A DNA stretch of 64,000 bases from the NCBI RefSeq assembly GCF_003851545.1, contig NZ_BHVX01000001.1:248001-312000 (forward strand), in the 5' to 3' direction. Shown here piece by piece: positions 14,623-24,612 of this stretch. The position numbers and the translations under genes were made by a program. The stretch's first letter is position 1. Every line of letters starts with the position of its first letter. The notes under the pieces are model-generated. The model saw nothing but the letters and a program-made list of their open reading frames with translations, had not been told where the DNA came from and searched no databases. This DNA is from Ralstonia sp. SET104. Lineage in GTDB: Bacteria; Pseudomonadota; Gammaproteobacteria; Burkholderiales; Burkholderiaceae.

Positions 14623-17600
14623 TTAGACCGATGCGGCACCGCCACTACCTCCACGCTTCTTCGCAAATCCCGCGTAGACCAAATCACCTAGCAGCGCTGC
14701 CAACCCCTCCTGTACCTTGGGGCTGTTGAGAACCTGCTTGGCCATCTCCGAGTAGCTATCGAAGCCATCGGCAACAGACTGGATCATCGCGTCCTTGAAG
14801 TCAGGGCTGGCATCAAACTGCTCTTTTGTGTTCGCCGCTGCCTGCTGTGCCAGTGTCTCGTTCTCCAGCATCTTGCTGCTGATGTGCAAGGCGAACGGCA
14901 GCAGGTCGGTATCAGTCACTCCCTCGAACAGATCGTTCATTCGTTCCACCACTTGGGCCAGCATTACCTGCTCGGGATCGTGGGGCTTGCCGGAACCCAG
15001 ATCGGTGAGCGGCTTCAGCTTTCCGTCCTCGCCAGCTTGGCCAAGGACGATGCTTTGCTTGCCCTTGTCCGACAGCTTGTAGTGGGTCAGCTTGACGCCG
15101 CTGAGGTCGATTTCTTCTTTGTTGCGGACGCTCCGCAGCAGCGGCAACAGGTGCTTCAGGTAGATGGCACGCTTTTCGAGGTCGGTGTCGCCCAAATCAA
15201 CGATCTGGGAGAGGAAGTCGTAGGCACGAACAAAGGTACCTACGTCTCTGCGGAAAACATCCAGGGCATCGGCCGCCTCCTTGTCTTCGTTCTCTGCGGC
15301 GTCTTGCATGCGCACCCGGTAGCGGTCTACGGCCGGCGCAATCTTGGCCTGCATGTCCTTCTGCGTGCCCTTGAAATAGGCCACGACGAAGGCTTCGACT
15401 TCTTCTGGTGTATAGATCAGCTCACTATCAAGTTTCGCCTGCAGCGCATGGATGAGGTTCGGATCGCTGACCCCAGCTAGCTCGGCGGTCTCGTAGTACG
15501 GCAGGAATGCTGCTCGGATCTCTTCGGGCTCGTTGACGAAGTCCAGTACGAAGGTCTGATCCTTGCCAGGACAGGTCCGGTTCAGGCGAGACAGTGTTTG
15601 TACCGCTGCAACCCCGGCCAGCTTCTTGTCCACGTACATGGATACCAGCTTGGGCTGATCGAAGCCGGTCTGGTACTTGTTGGCCACCAGCAGAACTTGG
15701 AACTCGTCGGTATCGAAGGCTTCCCGCAGATCACGCCCCTTGAGGCCTGGGTTCATCTTGCCTTCGGAGAACGGTGCCGGTCCGCTTTCAGGATCGTCAA
15801 CTTCGCCGGAGAACGCTACCAACGTCGCCAGGTCCTTGTATCCCTGCTGCTTGATGTACTTGTCGACAGCAAGCTTGTAGCGAACAGCCTCTTTGCGGGA
15901 CGCCGTGACCACCATGGCCTTGGCCTGACCATCCAGTCGCCACGCAACGTTCGTCCGGAAGTGCTCAACGATGATCTGGGCCTTCTGGGAAATGTTGTAC
16001 GGATGCAGCCGGACCCACCGCATGAGCGACTTCATTGCCTCGCTCTGGTCGACCGTCGTATCGTCGTAATCTTTACCGTTGTGGGCCAGCTTGAAGGCGA
16101 GCTTGTAGGGCGTGTAGTTCTTCAGCACGTCCAGGATGAAGCCTTCTTCGATGGCTTGCCGCATCGAGTACACGTGGAAGGCCTGCGGCTTGTTGGTGTC
16201 CGATGGCGCTTGGTCGGGATTGGGCAGGCGACCGAACATCTCCAGTGTCTTGGCCTTGGGCGTGGCCGTGAAGGCAAAATAGCTCAGGCTGTCTTGCTGT
16301 GGCCGGGCGGCCATCTCGGCCTCTAGCAGTTCATCGACGCCAATTTCCTCGCCCTCGGCAAGCTGTTCGGCAGTCAGAACCTGCTTCAGCTTCTTGGCCG
16401 CTGCCCCGGTCTGAGAAGAATGGGCCTCGTCGGCGATCACTGCGAAAGTGCGACCCTTCAGACCAGCTTCTTTCTGGATGGCCTCCAACACGAAGGGGAA
16501 GGTCTGGATCGTGACGATGATGATCGGCACGCCATCATTCAGAGCCTCCGCCAACTGCGCTGATTTCACGGCATCATCGGTGACCCTGCAGACCACGCCC
16601 GCCTTGTGTTCAAACTGGTAGATCGTGTCCTGCAACTGTTTGTCCAGCACAGTGCGATCTGTGATGACGATCACCGATGAGAACACCTTGTTGTCAGAGT
16701 CGTCATGCAGGTTTGATAGCTGATGCGCAAGCCAGGCGATGGAGTTCGACTTGCCGGAACCGGCCGAGTGCTGAATCAGGTATTTATTGCCAGCCTTCTC
16801 GACCTTAGCCGTAGCGAGCAGCTTGGTGACAGCTTCCCACTGGTGGAACCGAGGGAAGATCAGCGTTTCACGAATCTGCTTCTTGCCCTCAGTGGTTTTC
16901 TTCTCTTCCTTGGCCAGGTGAACGAAGCGGCCAATGATGTTCAGCCAAGCGTCCCGCTGGAGGATACGCTCCCACAGATATGCGGTGCGGTAGCCTGCAG
17001 GATTGACCGGATTGCCAGCACCGCCATGGTTGCCCAGATTGAACGGCAGGAAGTACGTCGACTTCCCCTTGAGCTCGGTCGTCATCCAGACTTCATCGGT
17101 GGACACGGCAAAGTGGACCAATGCCCGACGCTTGAAGGCCAGCAGCGGTTCCTCACGCTTTGCGCCCGGCTCTCGGGGGATGCGATCGGTGCGGTACTGC
17201 TTCTTGGCATCCTCGACTGACTGGGTGAAATCCGTCTTGAGCTCCGCCGTAGCAACGGGAATGCCGTTGATGAAGAACACCAGGTCGATGGCGTTCTCGT
17301 TGGACAGGCTGTAGCGGACCTGCCGCACCACCCGGCAACGCACCTTGCTGTAACGCTCCAACGTCTCGGGATTGATGGCTTGCGCCGGCCGAAACTGGCA
17401 CATATCGACCTTGGTCGATACATCCTTGAAGCCATGCCGCAGCACCGACAGGGAGCCTTCCGTGTCAAGCACTTGAGCCAGGCGAGCCAGCAGAGCAGCT
17501 TCTGTCTTGCCGTTCTTTGCGGCCTTGAACTTTTCCAAGGTCTTTGGCTGCGTGTCCTGAATCCACCAGAACACGTCTTCAGGGTAGAGGGCCAACTCAC

Positions 17601-17706
17601 GATCATACTTGGCGGGATCGCCTTCCAGCCAGCCGTGGGCGGTCAGGTGCGCAACGATGTCCGACTCGAAGTGGATTTCTTGATGTTTGGGCGAGTTCAT
17701 CGTCAT
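14623..17706 (-). CDS. hsdR: Type I restriction enzyme endonuclease/translocase subunit
   Basis: 1027 residues, the usual size of HsdR. The N-terminal nuclease domain includes I-D-L-V-F-F-I-N-G followed by A-T-A-E-L-K-T, the D...ExK core, near residues 137-156. The motor domain has Walker A S-A-G-S-G-K-S near 320, a D-E-A-H box near 428 and F-T-A-T-P near 480. The C-terminal third is the helical specificity-complex-binding region. It cleaves DNA lacking the host methylation after ATP-driven translocation, in complex with HsdM and HsdS. The start overlaps the stop of the DUF3883 gene by 4 bp, so it is the last gene of a coupled four-gene operon. No frameshift is seen and the gene looks intact. 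Confidence 0.95.
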   Translation of the reverse strand: MTMNSPKHQEIHFESDIVAHLTAHGWLEGDPAKYDRELALYPEDVFWWIQDTQPKTLEKFKAAKNGKTEAALLARLAQVLDTEGSLSVLRHGFKDVSTKVDMCQFRPAQAINPETLERYSKVRCRVVRQVRYSLSNENAIDLVFFINGIPVATAELKTDFTQSVEDAKKQYRTDRIPREPGAKREEPLLAFKRRALVHFAVSTDEVWMTTELKGKSTYFLPFNLGNHGGAGNPVNPAGYRTAYLWERILQRDAWLNIIGRFVHLAKEEKKTTEGKKQIRETLIFPRFHQWEAVTKLLATAKVEKAGNKYLIQHSAGSGKSNSIAWLAHQLSNLHDDSDNKVFSSVIVITDRTVLDKQLQDTIYQFEHKAGVVCRVTDDAVKSAQLAEALNDGVPIIIVTIQTFPFVLEAIQKEAGLKGRTFAVIADEAHSSQTGAAAKKLKQVLTAEQLAEGEEIGVDELLEAEMAARPQQDSLSYFAFTATPKAKTLEMFGRLPNPDQAPSDTNKPQAFHVYSMRQAIEEGFILDVLKNYTPYKLAFKLAHNGKDYDDTTVDQSEAMKSLMRWVRLHPYNISQKAQIIVEHFRTNVAWRLDGQAKAMVVTASRKEAVRYKLAVDKYIKQQGYKDLATLVAFSGEVDDPESGPAPFSEGKMNPGLKGRDLREAFDTDEFQVLLVANKYQTGFDQPKLVSMYVDKKLAGVAAVQTLSRLNRTCPGKDQTFVLDFVNEPEEIRAAFLPYYETAELAGVSDPNLIHALQAKLDSELIYTPEEVEAFVVAYFKGTQKDMQAKIAPAVDRYRVRMQDAAENEDKEAADALDVFRRDVGTFVRAYDFLSQIVDLGDTDLEKRAIYLKHLLPLLRSVRNKEEIDLSGVKLTHYKLSDKGKQSIVLGQAGEDGKLKPLTDLGSGKPHDPEQVMLAQVVERMNDLFEGVTDTDLLPFALHISSKMLENETLAQQAAANTKEQFDASPDFKDAMIQSVADGFDSYSEMAKQVLNSPKVQEGLAALLGDLVYAGFAKKRGGSGGAASV

Positions 17707-18542
17707 TCGCCGAGTTTGGCCCTGTAAGCAACGGCTTCTAGCTGAATCCCCGTTGCCGGATTCATTGGGTCAGCGATTTCCCGAACGACAACTGAGTTCT
17801 TGGGCGTATCCCTGTCGACACAACAGAGATAGATAAAGGCTTCCTGCCCCAACTCGGTAAGGGTATCTCGCTCGTTTTCAGATATATAAAAGGAGTCCAA
17901 CCGGGTCGTTGACGCCTTTACTTCAATGTATCTCGTTTCGCCGGCGAAGGTGCTGCGCATGTCATAGCCTGCCCCAACATCGGTTTCCGAGACACGCTCA
18001 ATGTGTTCCGCAGGATTGGGGCAGCCCAATGAATCTAGACGGACGTATTCGTAGCGATAGGCCGCGTCCTCGCCCAGACGCCCAATTTCCCGTTGCAGAG
18101 CAAGCTTCCGCTCCAACTCTTCGAGCGAAATTTTTTTTGCTGCTCCAACGCGAATATCGGCCCGCTTCTCGGAATCAACCGAGTCGGGCGTCGTCGGGTG
18201 TCCATCGAAATCTTGAGCCGGGCCCAAGAGGCGTGTCCGCTCAGCAGCAACCGCATCTATGAATCGTTTTCCGAATGTCAGTCGGTCCTGCTTAGCAAAG
18301 GTAATCGTGGTCTGACGACCATTGCTGGGACGATATGCCGCCAACCACATACCTTGCTCACCTCGGGCATGGCGTTCCATGAAGACTGACAAAGGTATAG
18401 TTTCCTTCATGCAGTAGACGTGGGGTACGCCAGCATTGTCGTAGGTGACGCGAGGACTGACTGTTTCTGTGGGCGGATCTGTCTTGTACAGAATGTCGAC
18501 CAAGCGATCGTTCTCGATCAGATCTCGAAAGCGGTCCGTCAT
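17703..18542 (-). CDS. DUF3883-domain protein inside the type I R-M operon
   Basis: 279 residues. The N-terminal ~130 residues contain a substrate-like strand region (L-V-D-I-L-Y-K-T-D, G-M-W-L-A-A-Y-R-P). The C-terminal ~115 match the DUF3883 pattern: E-I-G-R-L-G-E-D-A-A near residue 155, D-V-G-A-G-Y-D-M-R near 192, Y-I-E-V-K-A-S-T near 206 and I-S-E-N-E-R near 219. The D...E-x-K arrangement recalls a PD-(D/E)xK nuclease-like fold. The gene overlaps hsdS by 4 bp upstream and hsdR by 4 bp downstream, so it must be co-translated with the R-M subunits. It could be an accessory nuclease or DNA-recognition partner; its presence at this operon position is unusual. Confidence 0.75.
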   Translation of the reverse strand: MTDRFRDLIENDRLVDILYKTDPPTETVSPRVTYDNAGVPHVYCMKETIPLSVFMERHARGEQGMWLAAYRPSNGRQTTITFAKQDRLTFGKRFIDAVAAERTRLLGPAQDFDGHPTTPDSVDSEKRADIRVGAAKKISLEELERKLALQREIGRLGEDAAYRYEYVRLDSLGCPNPAEHIERVSETDVGAGYDMRSTFAGETRYIEVKASTTRLDSFYISENERDTLTELGQEAFIYLCCVDRDTPKNSVVVREIADPMNPATGIQLEAVAYRAKLGE

Positions 18543-19891
18543 GCTGCCACCGCCTCATGGATGATGTCCTGGTCACCCAAGCCCCGCACGTCGATCTTGC
18601 CGGTCACTGCTGCGGAGATGAGAGCGGAGCGGTGTTCCTTCTGCAACTCGATGGCTTGCTGGGCCTTGGCGATGAGGGTGTCGATGGCCTGAACTCTAAC
18701 GGCTATCGATCTAACAATGCGGACCTGCTCATCCCTTGGAGGAACAGGAGTGTGCAACGTTTTCACGTCCGGCATGCCTATGGTTTTCACCGTTGCACCG
18801 AAAGTTAAGCGCTCCAGTTCGTGACTCATCGACCGAAATACGTATAGGAGATACTCAGGAAGCAGATCAGGACTGCACAGCCAAGCGATGAAATGTTGGG
18901 AGACTGCCATTGGGCGAGTCGTTATGGCACATCGGCCAATCGTGGCGTCTCGGGAAAAAACCACGGCCTCTGGTGGAAGTAGGCGAGCCGACGAGTTTTC
19001 GATGCCAAGTTTCGTGATCTGATACGCGGTTTCCGAAATGTACTCGTGATTCTTCAGGTAACCTGTGTCGTTGAGCGAAACCCAGGGGATATCGCCGCTC
19101 TCCCAGTAGGCTGGAACCTTCTTATCGGGTGTATGGCCGCTCTCCATCTTTGCCACCCATTTAATACGCTTGGCGTTCCAATGCACTGGCACATCCCCCA
19201 GCCACTCCACACCGCTCGGCTTCATTGGTACGGTCGAATCCAGCCCCTTGGTCACAGCATGTGAGATCACCGTCTGACGCTTTTCCTTCAGCAGCTCGAT
19301 CAGCTTTTCCTGCTTGGCGATCAACGTATTGATCTTGATAGTTTCACGGTCGAGGAAGGTGGCGATGGCGGACTGCTCTTCGATTAGTGGCCGAGGAACT
19401 TTGAATGTGCCGAGTTCGTCCGCCGATAACTCGAGGAAAGTTGTCCCTTTGCCTCGGAGATTTAGTGCCTCGGTAGACGCCAGGAGGGAATAGGCATAGA
19501 AGAGCTCGTTGATGCCCGTCTTCGGAACGAGAGACTTGCAGCCCTGATTCGTGCACAGCTCTGTCTTTGCAATGGCGAGCGAGCCAATCGGCGCACGAGT
19601 TGACAGCACAATGCTTCCTTGCGGTACTAGCGTTGTGGCGCAGGATTCCAGTCCTGCTTGACTAATCTTACGAGCCGAATCACTGATGTACAGGGAGGGA
19701 AGTTTGCCTAGGTCTGCCGGACTTACCCAAACTATGTTTCCGTCCCAGTAGGCGGTCTCGTCCGATTTTGGCGTCGAGCCACCGTAAATAGCGAAGCAAC
19801 CTTTCAGTGGCGTGATGTCCCAAGCTACCGGCACCTCCCCCAACCACTCCACGCCCGAGGGCTTGTACTTCGGATAAGGCTTGAGCTTCAC
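18539..19891 (-). CDS. hsdS: Type I restriction-modification specificity subunit
   Basis: 450 residues, normal for HsdS. Two target-recognition domains are obvious from the repeated start motif: [11 protein letters not shown] near residue 10 and [11 protein letters not shown] near residue 222. Each is followed by a variable domain and a conserved helical spacer ([10 protein letters not shown] near 188 and [10 protein letters not shown] near 408). The C terminus reads [11 protein letters not shown]. It dictates the bipartite DNA sequence that HsdM methylates and HsdR restricts. It overlaps hsdM by 4 bp and the DUF3883 gene by 4 bp. Both recognition domains appear intact. Confidence 0.95.
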   Translation of the reverse strand: MKLKPYPKYKPSGVEWLGEVPVAWDITPLKGCFAIYGGSTPKSDETAYWDGNIVWVSPADLGKLPSLYISDSARKISQAGLESCATTLVPQGSIVLSTRAPIGSLAIAKTELCTNQGCKSLVPKTGINELFYAYSLLASTEALNLRGKGTTFLELSADELGTFKVPRPLIEEQSAIATFLDRETIKINTLIAKQEKLIELLKEKRQTVISHAVTKGLDSTVPMKPSGVEWLGDVPVHWNAKRIKWVAKMESGHTPDKKVPAYWESGDIPWVSLNDTGYLKNHEYISETAYQITKLGIENSSARLLPPEAVVFSRDATIGRCAITTRPMAVSQHFIAWLCSPDLLPEYLLYVFRSMSHELERLTFGATVKTIGMPDVKTLHTPVPPRDEQVRIVRSIAVRVQAIDTLIAKAQQAIELQKEHRSALISAAVTGKIDVRGLGDQDIIHEAVAA

Positions 19892-21729
19892 GCCGTCACC
19901 TCTTGCAGCAGGGCGAGGATCTCGCTGGTCACAGCTTTCAGTTCAGCGTCAATAACCTCCAGCGGGCGAGGCGGGGTGTACTGGTAGAAGAAGCGGTTGA
20001 ACGGAATCTCATAACCAACCTTGGTCTTCTCATCGTTGACCCAGGCATCCGGAACGTGAGGCAACACCTCTCGCTCGAAGTACGCATCGATGCTGTCGCT
20101 CATGGGAACATTCTCTGTATCCCGTAGGCTTGCATCAGGTTTCGGGTTGCCCTTACGGTCCTTTTCGATCTCCCCTTGCTCGTCTCGCAGAGGGCGCTCT
20201 ACCGTGATGGTGTGGTAACCGAACTCAGCGTTGTCAAAGATTCGTGACACCATCGACGATTCAACCTTGCCGCCCTCGGGTTCGGCGGGCAATGCCTGAC
20301 TAGCAGGCTTCAGTCCTTCCGAAACAACAGCGCCTTTGGCATCCGTCACCTTCACGTATCGCAGCTCCTCGAAGCGACCGTGGATCTCAACCACGGTGCT
20401 GATGTCAGCGTCGCCCAGCTCCTTGCGCTTACTGCCAAGCGACTTGCGCATCTTCCGATAGAACTCGGCTCCGTTGATCAACTGGACCTTGCCCTTGCGC
20501 TCCTGGCTCTTCTTGTTCGTCAGAATCCAGACATAGGTAGCGATGCCGGTGTTGTAGAACATGTCCGTCGGCAGTGCCACGATGGCTTCCAGCCAGTCGT
20601 TCTCAATGATCCAGCGGCGGATTTCAGACTCGCCAGAACCCGCCCCGCCAGTAAACAAAGGGGAGCCGTTCAATACGATGCCGACACGAGAGCCACCCTG
20701 GTCCTTGGCTTTGTCGTAGGGGCGCATCTTCGACAGCAAGTGCATTAGGAACAGCAGACTGCCATCCGACACCCGAGGCAGACCCGGTCCGAAGCGACCT
20801 TCGTAGCCACGCTGCTCATGTTCCTTGCGGACTTCCTTCTCGACCTTCTTCCACTCCACACCGAACGGGGGATTGGAAAGCATGTAGTCGAAATCCTTGC
20901 CGGCATGCCAGTCATCGGACAGGGTGTTACCGAAGGCGATGTTGCCAACGTCCTGGCCCTTGATCAGCATGTCTGCCTTGCAGATGGCGTAGGACTCGGC
21001 GTTGAGCTCTTGGCCATGCATAACCAAACGTGCATCCGGGTTCAGGCCGGCAAGGTGTTCTCCTGCTATGGACAGCATGCCACCAGTACCAGCCGTGGGA
21101 TCGTAGATGGTCCGAACGATGCCCGGCTTGGTCAGTGCCGCGTCATCGGTGGTGAACAGCAGGTCGACCATTAGCCGGATGACTTCTCGGGGGGTGTAGT
21201 GCTCCCCAGCGGTCTCGTTGGAGAGTTCTGCAAAGCGGCGAATCAGCTCTTCGAACAGCAAGCCCATGTCTGCATTGGTGATGCGCTCTGGGTGCAGGTC
21301 AATGCCAGCGAACTTCTGTAGCACCAGGTACAACAGGTTGCAGTCGTCGAGCTTTTCGATCTGTTTCAGAAAGTCGTAGCGTTCGAAGATGTCCCTGGCA
21401 TTTTCCGAGAAGGCGTTGACATAGGCCGTCAGGTTGGACTTGATATGGGCTGGGTCGCCTTGGAGCTTGTCGAAGTCGAACGCCGAGGTGTTGTAGAACG
21501 ACTGGCCCGCCTTCTTTGTCAGGAAGGTCGACATCTCGATGCCCATGCTCTTTTTGGCCTCGAACTCCTTCAGCACGGCCGGCTTCGTAGCCTCCAGCAC
21601 ACAATCCATGCGTCGCAGCAAGGTGAACGGCAGGATTACCTTGCCGTAGTCGGATTGCTTGTAGTCGCCCCTCAGAAGGTCTGCCACGGACCAGATGAAC
21701 GATGCGATCTCGCTGAAATTTGCAGCCAC
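19888..21729 (-). CDS. hsdM: Type I restriction-modification DNA methyltransferase subunit
   Basis: 613 residues from the GTG at 21729, preceded by a GAGAGG site. The frame is open to 22038, but the upstream part is translation of the 67-bp repeat element and not HsdM-like. The N terminus ([14 protein letters not shown]) is the HsdM helical domain. The S-adenosylmethionine motif D-P-T-A-G-T-G-G lies near residue 220 and the catalytic N-P-P-F near 290, typical of adenine-N6 methyltransferases. It modifies host DNA in complex with HsdS. First gene of a tight operon hsdM-hsdS-DUF3883-hsdR. Confidence 0.95.
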   Translation of the reverse strand: MAANFSEIASFIWSVADLLRGDYKQSDYGKVILPFTLLRRMDCVLEATKPAVLKEFEAKKSMGIEMSTFLTKKAGQSFYNTSAFDFDKLQGDPAHIKSNLTAYVNAFSENARDIFERYDFLKQIEKLDDCNLLYLVLQKFAGIDLHPERITNADMGLLFEELIRRFAELSNETAGEHYTPREVIRLMVDLLFTTDDAALTKPGIVRTIYDPTAGTGGMLSIAGEHLAGLNPDARLVMHGQELNAESYAICKADMLIKGQDVGNIAFGNTLSDDWHAGKDFDYMLSNPPFGVEWKKVEKEVRKEHEQRGYEGRFGPGLPRVSDGSLLFLMHLLSKMRPYDKAKDQGGSRVGIVLNGSPLFTGGAGSGESEIRRWIIENDWLEAIVALPTDMFYNTGIATYVWILTNKKSQERKGKVQLINGAEFYRKMRKSLGSKRKELGDADISTVVEIHGRFEELRYVKVTDAKGAVVSEGLKPASQALPAEPEGGKVESSMVSRIFDNAEFGYHTITVERPLRDEQGEIEKDRKGNPKPDASLRDTENVPMSDSIDAYFEREVLPHVPDAWVNDEKTKVGYEIPFNRFFYQYTPPRPLEVIDAELKAVTSEILALLQEVTA

Positions 21730-21853
21730 AACTTGCCTCTCGGATGAATTCGTTGTCAGATTGTAATGGCTGCCCGAACCGGGCAGACAGTCTTGCGGCA
21801 GGCTGAGTGCGGAGTGAGCGTGAGTCTCAGTTTCGCCCACGAAATTCAAAAAC

Positions 21854-21928
21854 TCGTGGGCGACTGAGCGCAGGAAAGCAGCGTCGTTTCTCGCTGGTTG
21901 GTTGCGAGCATTTCCTAATATATATAGA
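21854..21928 (+). repeat. Direct repeat copy 2 (hairpin plus promoter-like module)
   Basis: Matches copy 1 at 10382-10448 at 64 of 67 positions over 21854-21920. The inverted repeat CGCCCACGAA/CTCGTGGGCG (21834-21861) precedes it. TTGGTT, 17 bp, then TATATA form a promoter-like pair ending about 10 bp before the ATG at 21937, so this copy probably drives the pRiA4b-like gene. Divergent hsdM starts 125 bp to the left. Confidence 0.8.
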
Positions 21929-21936
21929 GAGAGACG

Positions 21937-22545
21937 ATGACGAAGCTGCGGCCAGAGACCGATACAATGCCAGCCGACCCACCCATCCTCCGCTTCATGC
22001 TCAAACCTGCCGCAACCCTTCGCATCGAACTGCTGCACGTCCAGCCGTTGGTCTGGCGTCGACTCGTTGTCCCGGCGGACATCCAGCTACCCAAACTGCA
22101 CAAGGTCTTCCAGGCTGTGATGGGCTGGGACGACGAGCATCTGCATCAGTTTGAGTTCGGTGACACGATCTACGGGACGCCCAGCGATGAGTATCCTGGC
22201 GATCCCACTCTGCCAGAGAAGGGCGTGCGGCTGAATAAGGCTCTTGGCTCAAACACCGAGTTCGATTACGAGTACGACTTCGGCGATAGCTGGCGGCATC
22301 GCATTGTGGTGGAAGGCATGGGCAACCCAGAACTAACCTTGACGCTGCCAGCCTGCCTTGCTGGCGAGAACGCTTGCCCACCTGAAAATGTTGGTGGCGT
22401 GACCGGCTATGCGGAATTCGTCGAAGCGCTGGCAGATCCGGAACATGAGCAGCACAACGACTACAGGACCTGGATCGGCGGAATTTTCGACCCGGCTGGT
22501 TTCGACGTGAACGCCGTGAATGTCAGGTTGCGGGCGATCCGCTAA
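21937..22545 (+). CDS. Plasmid pRiA4b ORF-3-like protein
   Basis: 202 residues. The recognisable family features are an [19 protein letters not shown] run near residue 28, [15 protein letters not shown] near 58 and [11 protein letters not shown] near 110. The family is widespread on plasmids and islands, and its biochemical function is not established as far as I know. Several ATGs near the start are possible (21937, 21967, 21994); the first is used. It begins directly after repeat copy 2, which carries a promoter-like sequence. Confidence 0.85.
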   Translation: MTKLRPETDTMPADPPILRFMLKPAATLRIELLHVQPLVWRRLVVPADIQLPKLHKVFQAVMGWDDEHLHQFEFGDTIYGTPSDEYPGDPTLPEKGVRLNKALGSNTEFDYEYDFGDSWRHRIVVEGMGNPELTLTLPACLAGENACPPENVGGVTGYAEFVEALADPEHEQHNDYRTWIGGIFDPAGFDVNAVNVRLRAIR

Positions 22546-22637
22546 CAGGGTGACTGGCTCATACTTGTCGGCAACGCCAGAGCGTTGGGTGCGAGTCCCT
22601 CCGCTTCTTGCAAGCCCCCCCTTTTGACGAGGCATGC
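22546..22637. other. Short spacer with no supported gene
   Basis: A T-arm-like word (GGGTGCGAGTCCC) occurs near 22588, but no acceptor stem or anticodon arm can be paired with it, so no tRNA is called here. Confidence 0.4.
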
Positions 22638-22865
22638 ATGGACTTACTTTACGAGCGAGGCGAGGTAGAGCAGATAGTGACCGCCTACAAGGACATCTTC
22701 CCGTCGATCGATGCCCCTCTATCGAGGTACTGGGGGCTGGACAGGAGACGCCCATGGTCCTATGTCACGACAGATTTCCATCAAGCCGCCCACCTCAGTC
22801 ATGTCAGCCTGGGCTTCGGAGCGATGGGGCTGGGTGTGGCTCCCCTTTCTACGCAACGGCAATAG
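22638..22865 (+). CDS. Doubtful small ORF, 75 residues
   Basis: Opens with ATG 22638 in a GC-balanced stretch and ends 5 bp before the next gene. The first ~50 residues (L-L-Y-E-R-G-E-V-E-Q-I-V-T-A-Y-K) look protein-like, while the last 25 are low in character. No family is recognised. It may be a genuine small gene, a fragment, or a chance frame. Confidence 0.3.
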   Translation: MDLLYERGEVEQIVTAYKDIFPSIDAPLSRYWGLDRRRPWSYVTTDFHQAAHLSHVSLGFGAMGLGVAPLSTQRQ

Positions 22866-22870
22866 CCCCC

Positions 22871-23242
22871 ATGACAGAGAAGAAATACAGCCCGCTCGGC
22901 ATCGAATTGCGTGTTGGGTCGGTCGATCCCTCGCTTCCGCTGCTGTTCCAGATCGGTGTGACAGACGACGTCGGTGCCGAAACAAAGGTCATCTACGTGG
23001 GCATGAGCCGAGACGGTGCCAAAGGCCCATTTTCCAACTACGACGACAACCTGCGGAGAATGCGGGAAGGTCGCTCACCACGGAATGGGCAAGGATTCCG
23101 TCAGATTCACCGGGACATCGACATTGCCCTTCACGAGGGCAAGTCAATCGTCATCGAACTGGTTCGAAACGTTAATCCCGAGACGGAGACATTGACCTCA
23201 GCAAGAATAGCTCTACAGAGGAAACACGGGCTGAAGGACTGA
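22871..23242 (+). CDS. Small hypothetical protein, faintly GIY-YIG-like
   Basis: 123 residues from ATG 22871. A strand-turn-strand region reads P-L-L-F-Q-I-G-V-T and then K-V-I-Y-V-G-M-S-R-D-G, followed by an Arg-rich helix (N-L-R-R-M-R-E-G-R-S-P-R). The Y-V-G-x-S word followed by basic helices recalls GIY-YIG nucleases, but the first Y of the motif and the catalytic Glu are not clearly placed, so this is weak. It is the first well-supported gene of a rightward run ending at 26103, with 14 bp to the next gene. Confidence 0.55.
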   Translation: MTEKKYSPLGIELRVGSVDPSLPLLFQIGVTDDVGAETKVIYVGMSRDGAKGPFSNYDDNLRRMREGRSPRNGQGFRQIHRDIDIALHEGKSIVIELVRNVNPETETLTSARIALQRKHGLKD

Positions 23243-23256
23243 GCGTTGATGCTCTG

Positions 23257-24612
23257 ATGAATAACCTGCCGGATAAAAAAATGAGTACGTTTTGCGCGGT
23301 GGATGACGCGACGCTAATCAAGTTGATCAATGGAGCGCGACGGCGCGTTGTCTACATTTCACCGGGCATTCATGAGCAAGTGGCCGTGGCACTTGGAAAG
23401 CGCTTTAGTGAAGTCGACGGTTTGGACGTCACTGTCGTGCTCGACCCTGATGACGATGTGTGCCGCATCGGCTATGGAGATGCCAATGGTCTAAAGTTGC
23501 TTCACGCTTCCGCAGGAAGAAATGGGTTCTGGGTAAGAGAGCAGGCCGGCCTCCGCGTCGGAGTCTTGTTGGCGGATGATCAGACATTGATTTGGGCCCC
23601 CACGCCCCGTTCAGTGGAATCCCCACCGATTTCCACCGATGGCGCGTCAAATTTTGCTGCGCCCCAAGAAGCGCTATTTCCTGAGCCGACGGGGATGACG
23701 CCAAACGGTCTCTTGCTGGGTAACCATCCGAGCGAGCAACTAGCTAAAGCTGTCGCAGCCGAAGGCATCAACGCGGATCCGAAGCTTGCCGAAATTGGAA
23801 AGTCGGCGATCACGCCACAACGCGTGGTTGAGACGCTCGCCGCGCTAGAGAAGAACCCTCCAATCCCTGTCGATCTTCAGCGCATTACTCGTGTCTTCAG
23901 CACCAAGTTGCAGTTTGTGGAACTAACGGTGAAGCGTGCGAAGCTCTCGCAAACTCAGCTGACGGTGCCCAGTCAGCTACTCAATGCAGACGTGAAGGAT
24001 GAGTTGAAGGGGGCGATCGAGTCGAGGCTCAAAGCGTTCGCTGATCTTCGTGACCACAGAGTTGAGGTACCGGCTTTCCTAAATGGTGAGCCAGCATTCG
24101 GCAGAAATAGCCAGCCACTTCTGGAATCGGCAAGCGAGGCTACCCTAGAAAGCTTTCGAAAGGCGATTGAGAGAAAGTTCATCTATGACATCCCTGGCTA
24201 CGGCCGCCTGATCGCCAAAGACGAGAAGAGCACCTTCGAGGCCCATGTTGCAGCCTACACAAAGCAACTGGAGGAACACTCTAAAGGTCTACGTGAACTA
24301 GTTGACGCACAAGCAATTAAGATCCTTGACGAGGCTGTTGACCTGATAATGAAGCGTGCCGAGCGGTCAGGATCGGAGTTTAGGCCGGATCGTTCGTCGC
24401 TACGCGAAGAGTTGAAGAAGGGGCTGAACAAGGCAAAAAACGAAGCGCCGAGTGTTAAGGTAGTTTTCAAGGACGTAACGTTTGAGCAGACCAAGAGCGC
24501 AGATTTCCGTCAGCGAGTTGAAAAGGCGCTACCTGCAGCAAAGCGCAAGCAATTGGGCCAGTGGGCGCACGACTTCGACGCTGCTCAAGCGGCAGGAAAG
24601 GTTGAGCCATGA
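23257..24612 (+). CDS. Hypothetical protein with a PLD-like N-terminal fold
   Basis: 451 residues from ATG 23257; ATG 23281 is possible. The N-terminal ~125 residues look like half of a phospholipase-D-type fold: L-I-N-G-A-R-R-R-V-V-Y-I-S-P-G, then V-T-V-V-L-D-P-D-D-D-V-C-R-I-G, then L-R-V-G-V-L-L-A-D-D and L-I-W-A-P-T-P. No HxK motif is seen, so it would not be catalytic by the usual mechanism. A Pro/Ser linker near 120-150 leads to a long, mostly helical C-terminal region with many Lys/Glu residues. It overlaps the following membrane-protein gene by 4 bp. Sensor or scaffold roles are possible; the function is unknown. Confidence 0.6.
   Translation: MNNLPDKKMSTFCAVDDATLIKLINGARRRVVYISPGIHEQVAVALGKRFSEVDGLDVTVVLDPDDDVCRIGYGDANGLKLLHASAGRNGFWVREQAGLRVGVLLADDQTLIWAPTPRSVESPPISTDGASNFAAPQEALFPEPTGMTPNGLLLGNHPSEQLAKAVAAEGINADPKLAEIGKSAITPQRVVETLAALEKNPPIPVDLQRITRVFSTKLQFVELTVKRAKLSQTQLTVPSQLLNADVKDELKGAIESRLKAFADLRDHRVEVPAFLNGEPAFGRNSQPLLESASEATLESFRKAIERKFIYDIPGYGRLIAKDEKSTFEAHVAAYTKQLEEHSKGLRELVDAQAIKILDEAVDLIMKRAERSGSEFRPDRSSLREELKKGLNKAKNEAPSVKVVFKDVTFEQTKSADFRQRVEKALPAAKRKQLGQWAHDFDAAQAAGKVEP

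Noticed and set aside
14493-14687. 64-residue minus-strand frame overlapping the end of hsdR
   Set aside because: It overlaps the hsdR 3' end by 65 bp in another frame, with no ribosome site or family features.
21730-22038. N-terminal extension of HsdM in the open frame
   Set aside because: The extension translates the 67-bp repeat and its hairpin, which occurs elsewhere without hsdM. The GTG at 21729 has a ribosome site and gives a normal HsdM N terminus.
22546-22637. T-arm-like word suggesting a tRNA fragment
   Set aside because: Only GGGTGCGAGTCCC resembles a T-arm, with a mismatch in the conserved TTC; no D-arm, anticodon arm or acceptor stem could be paired.
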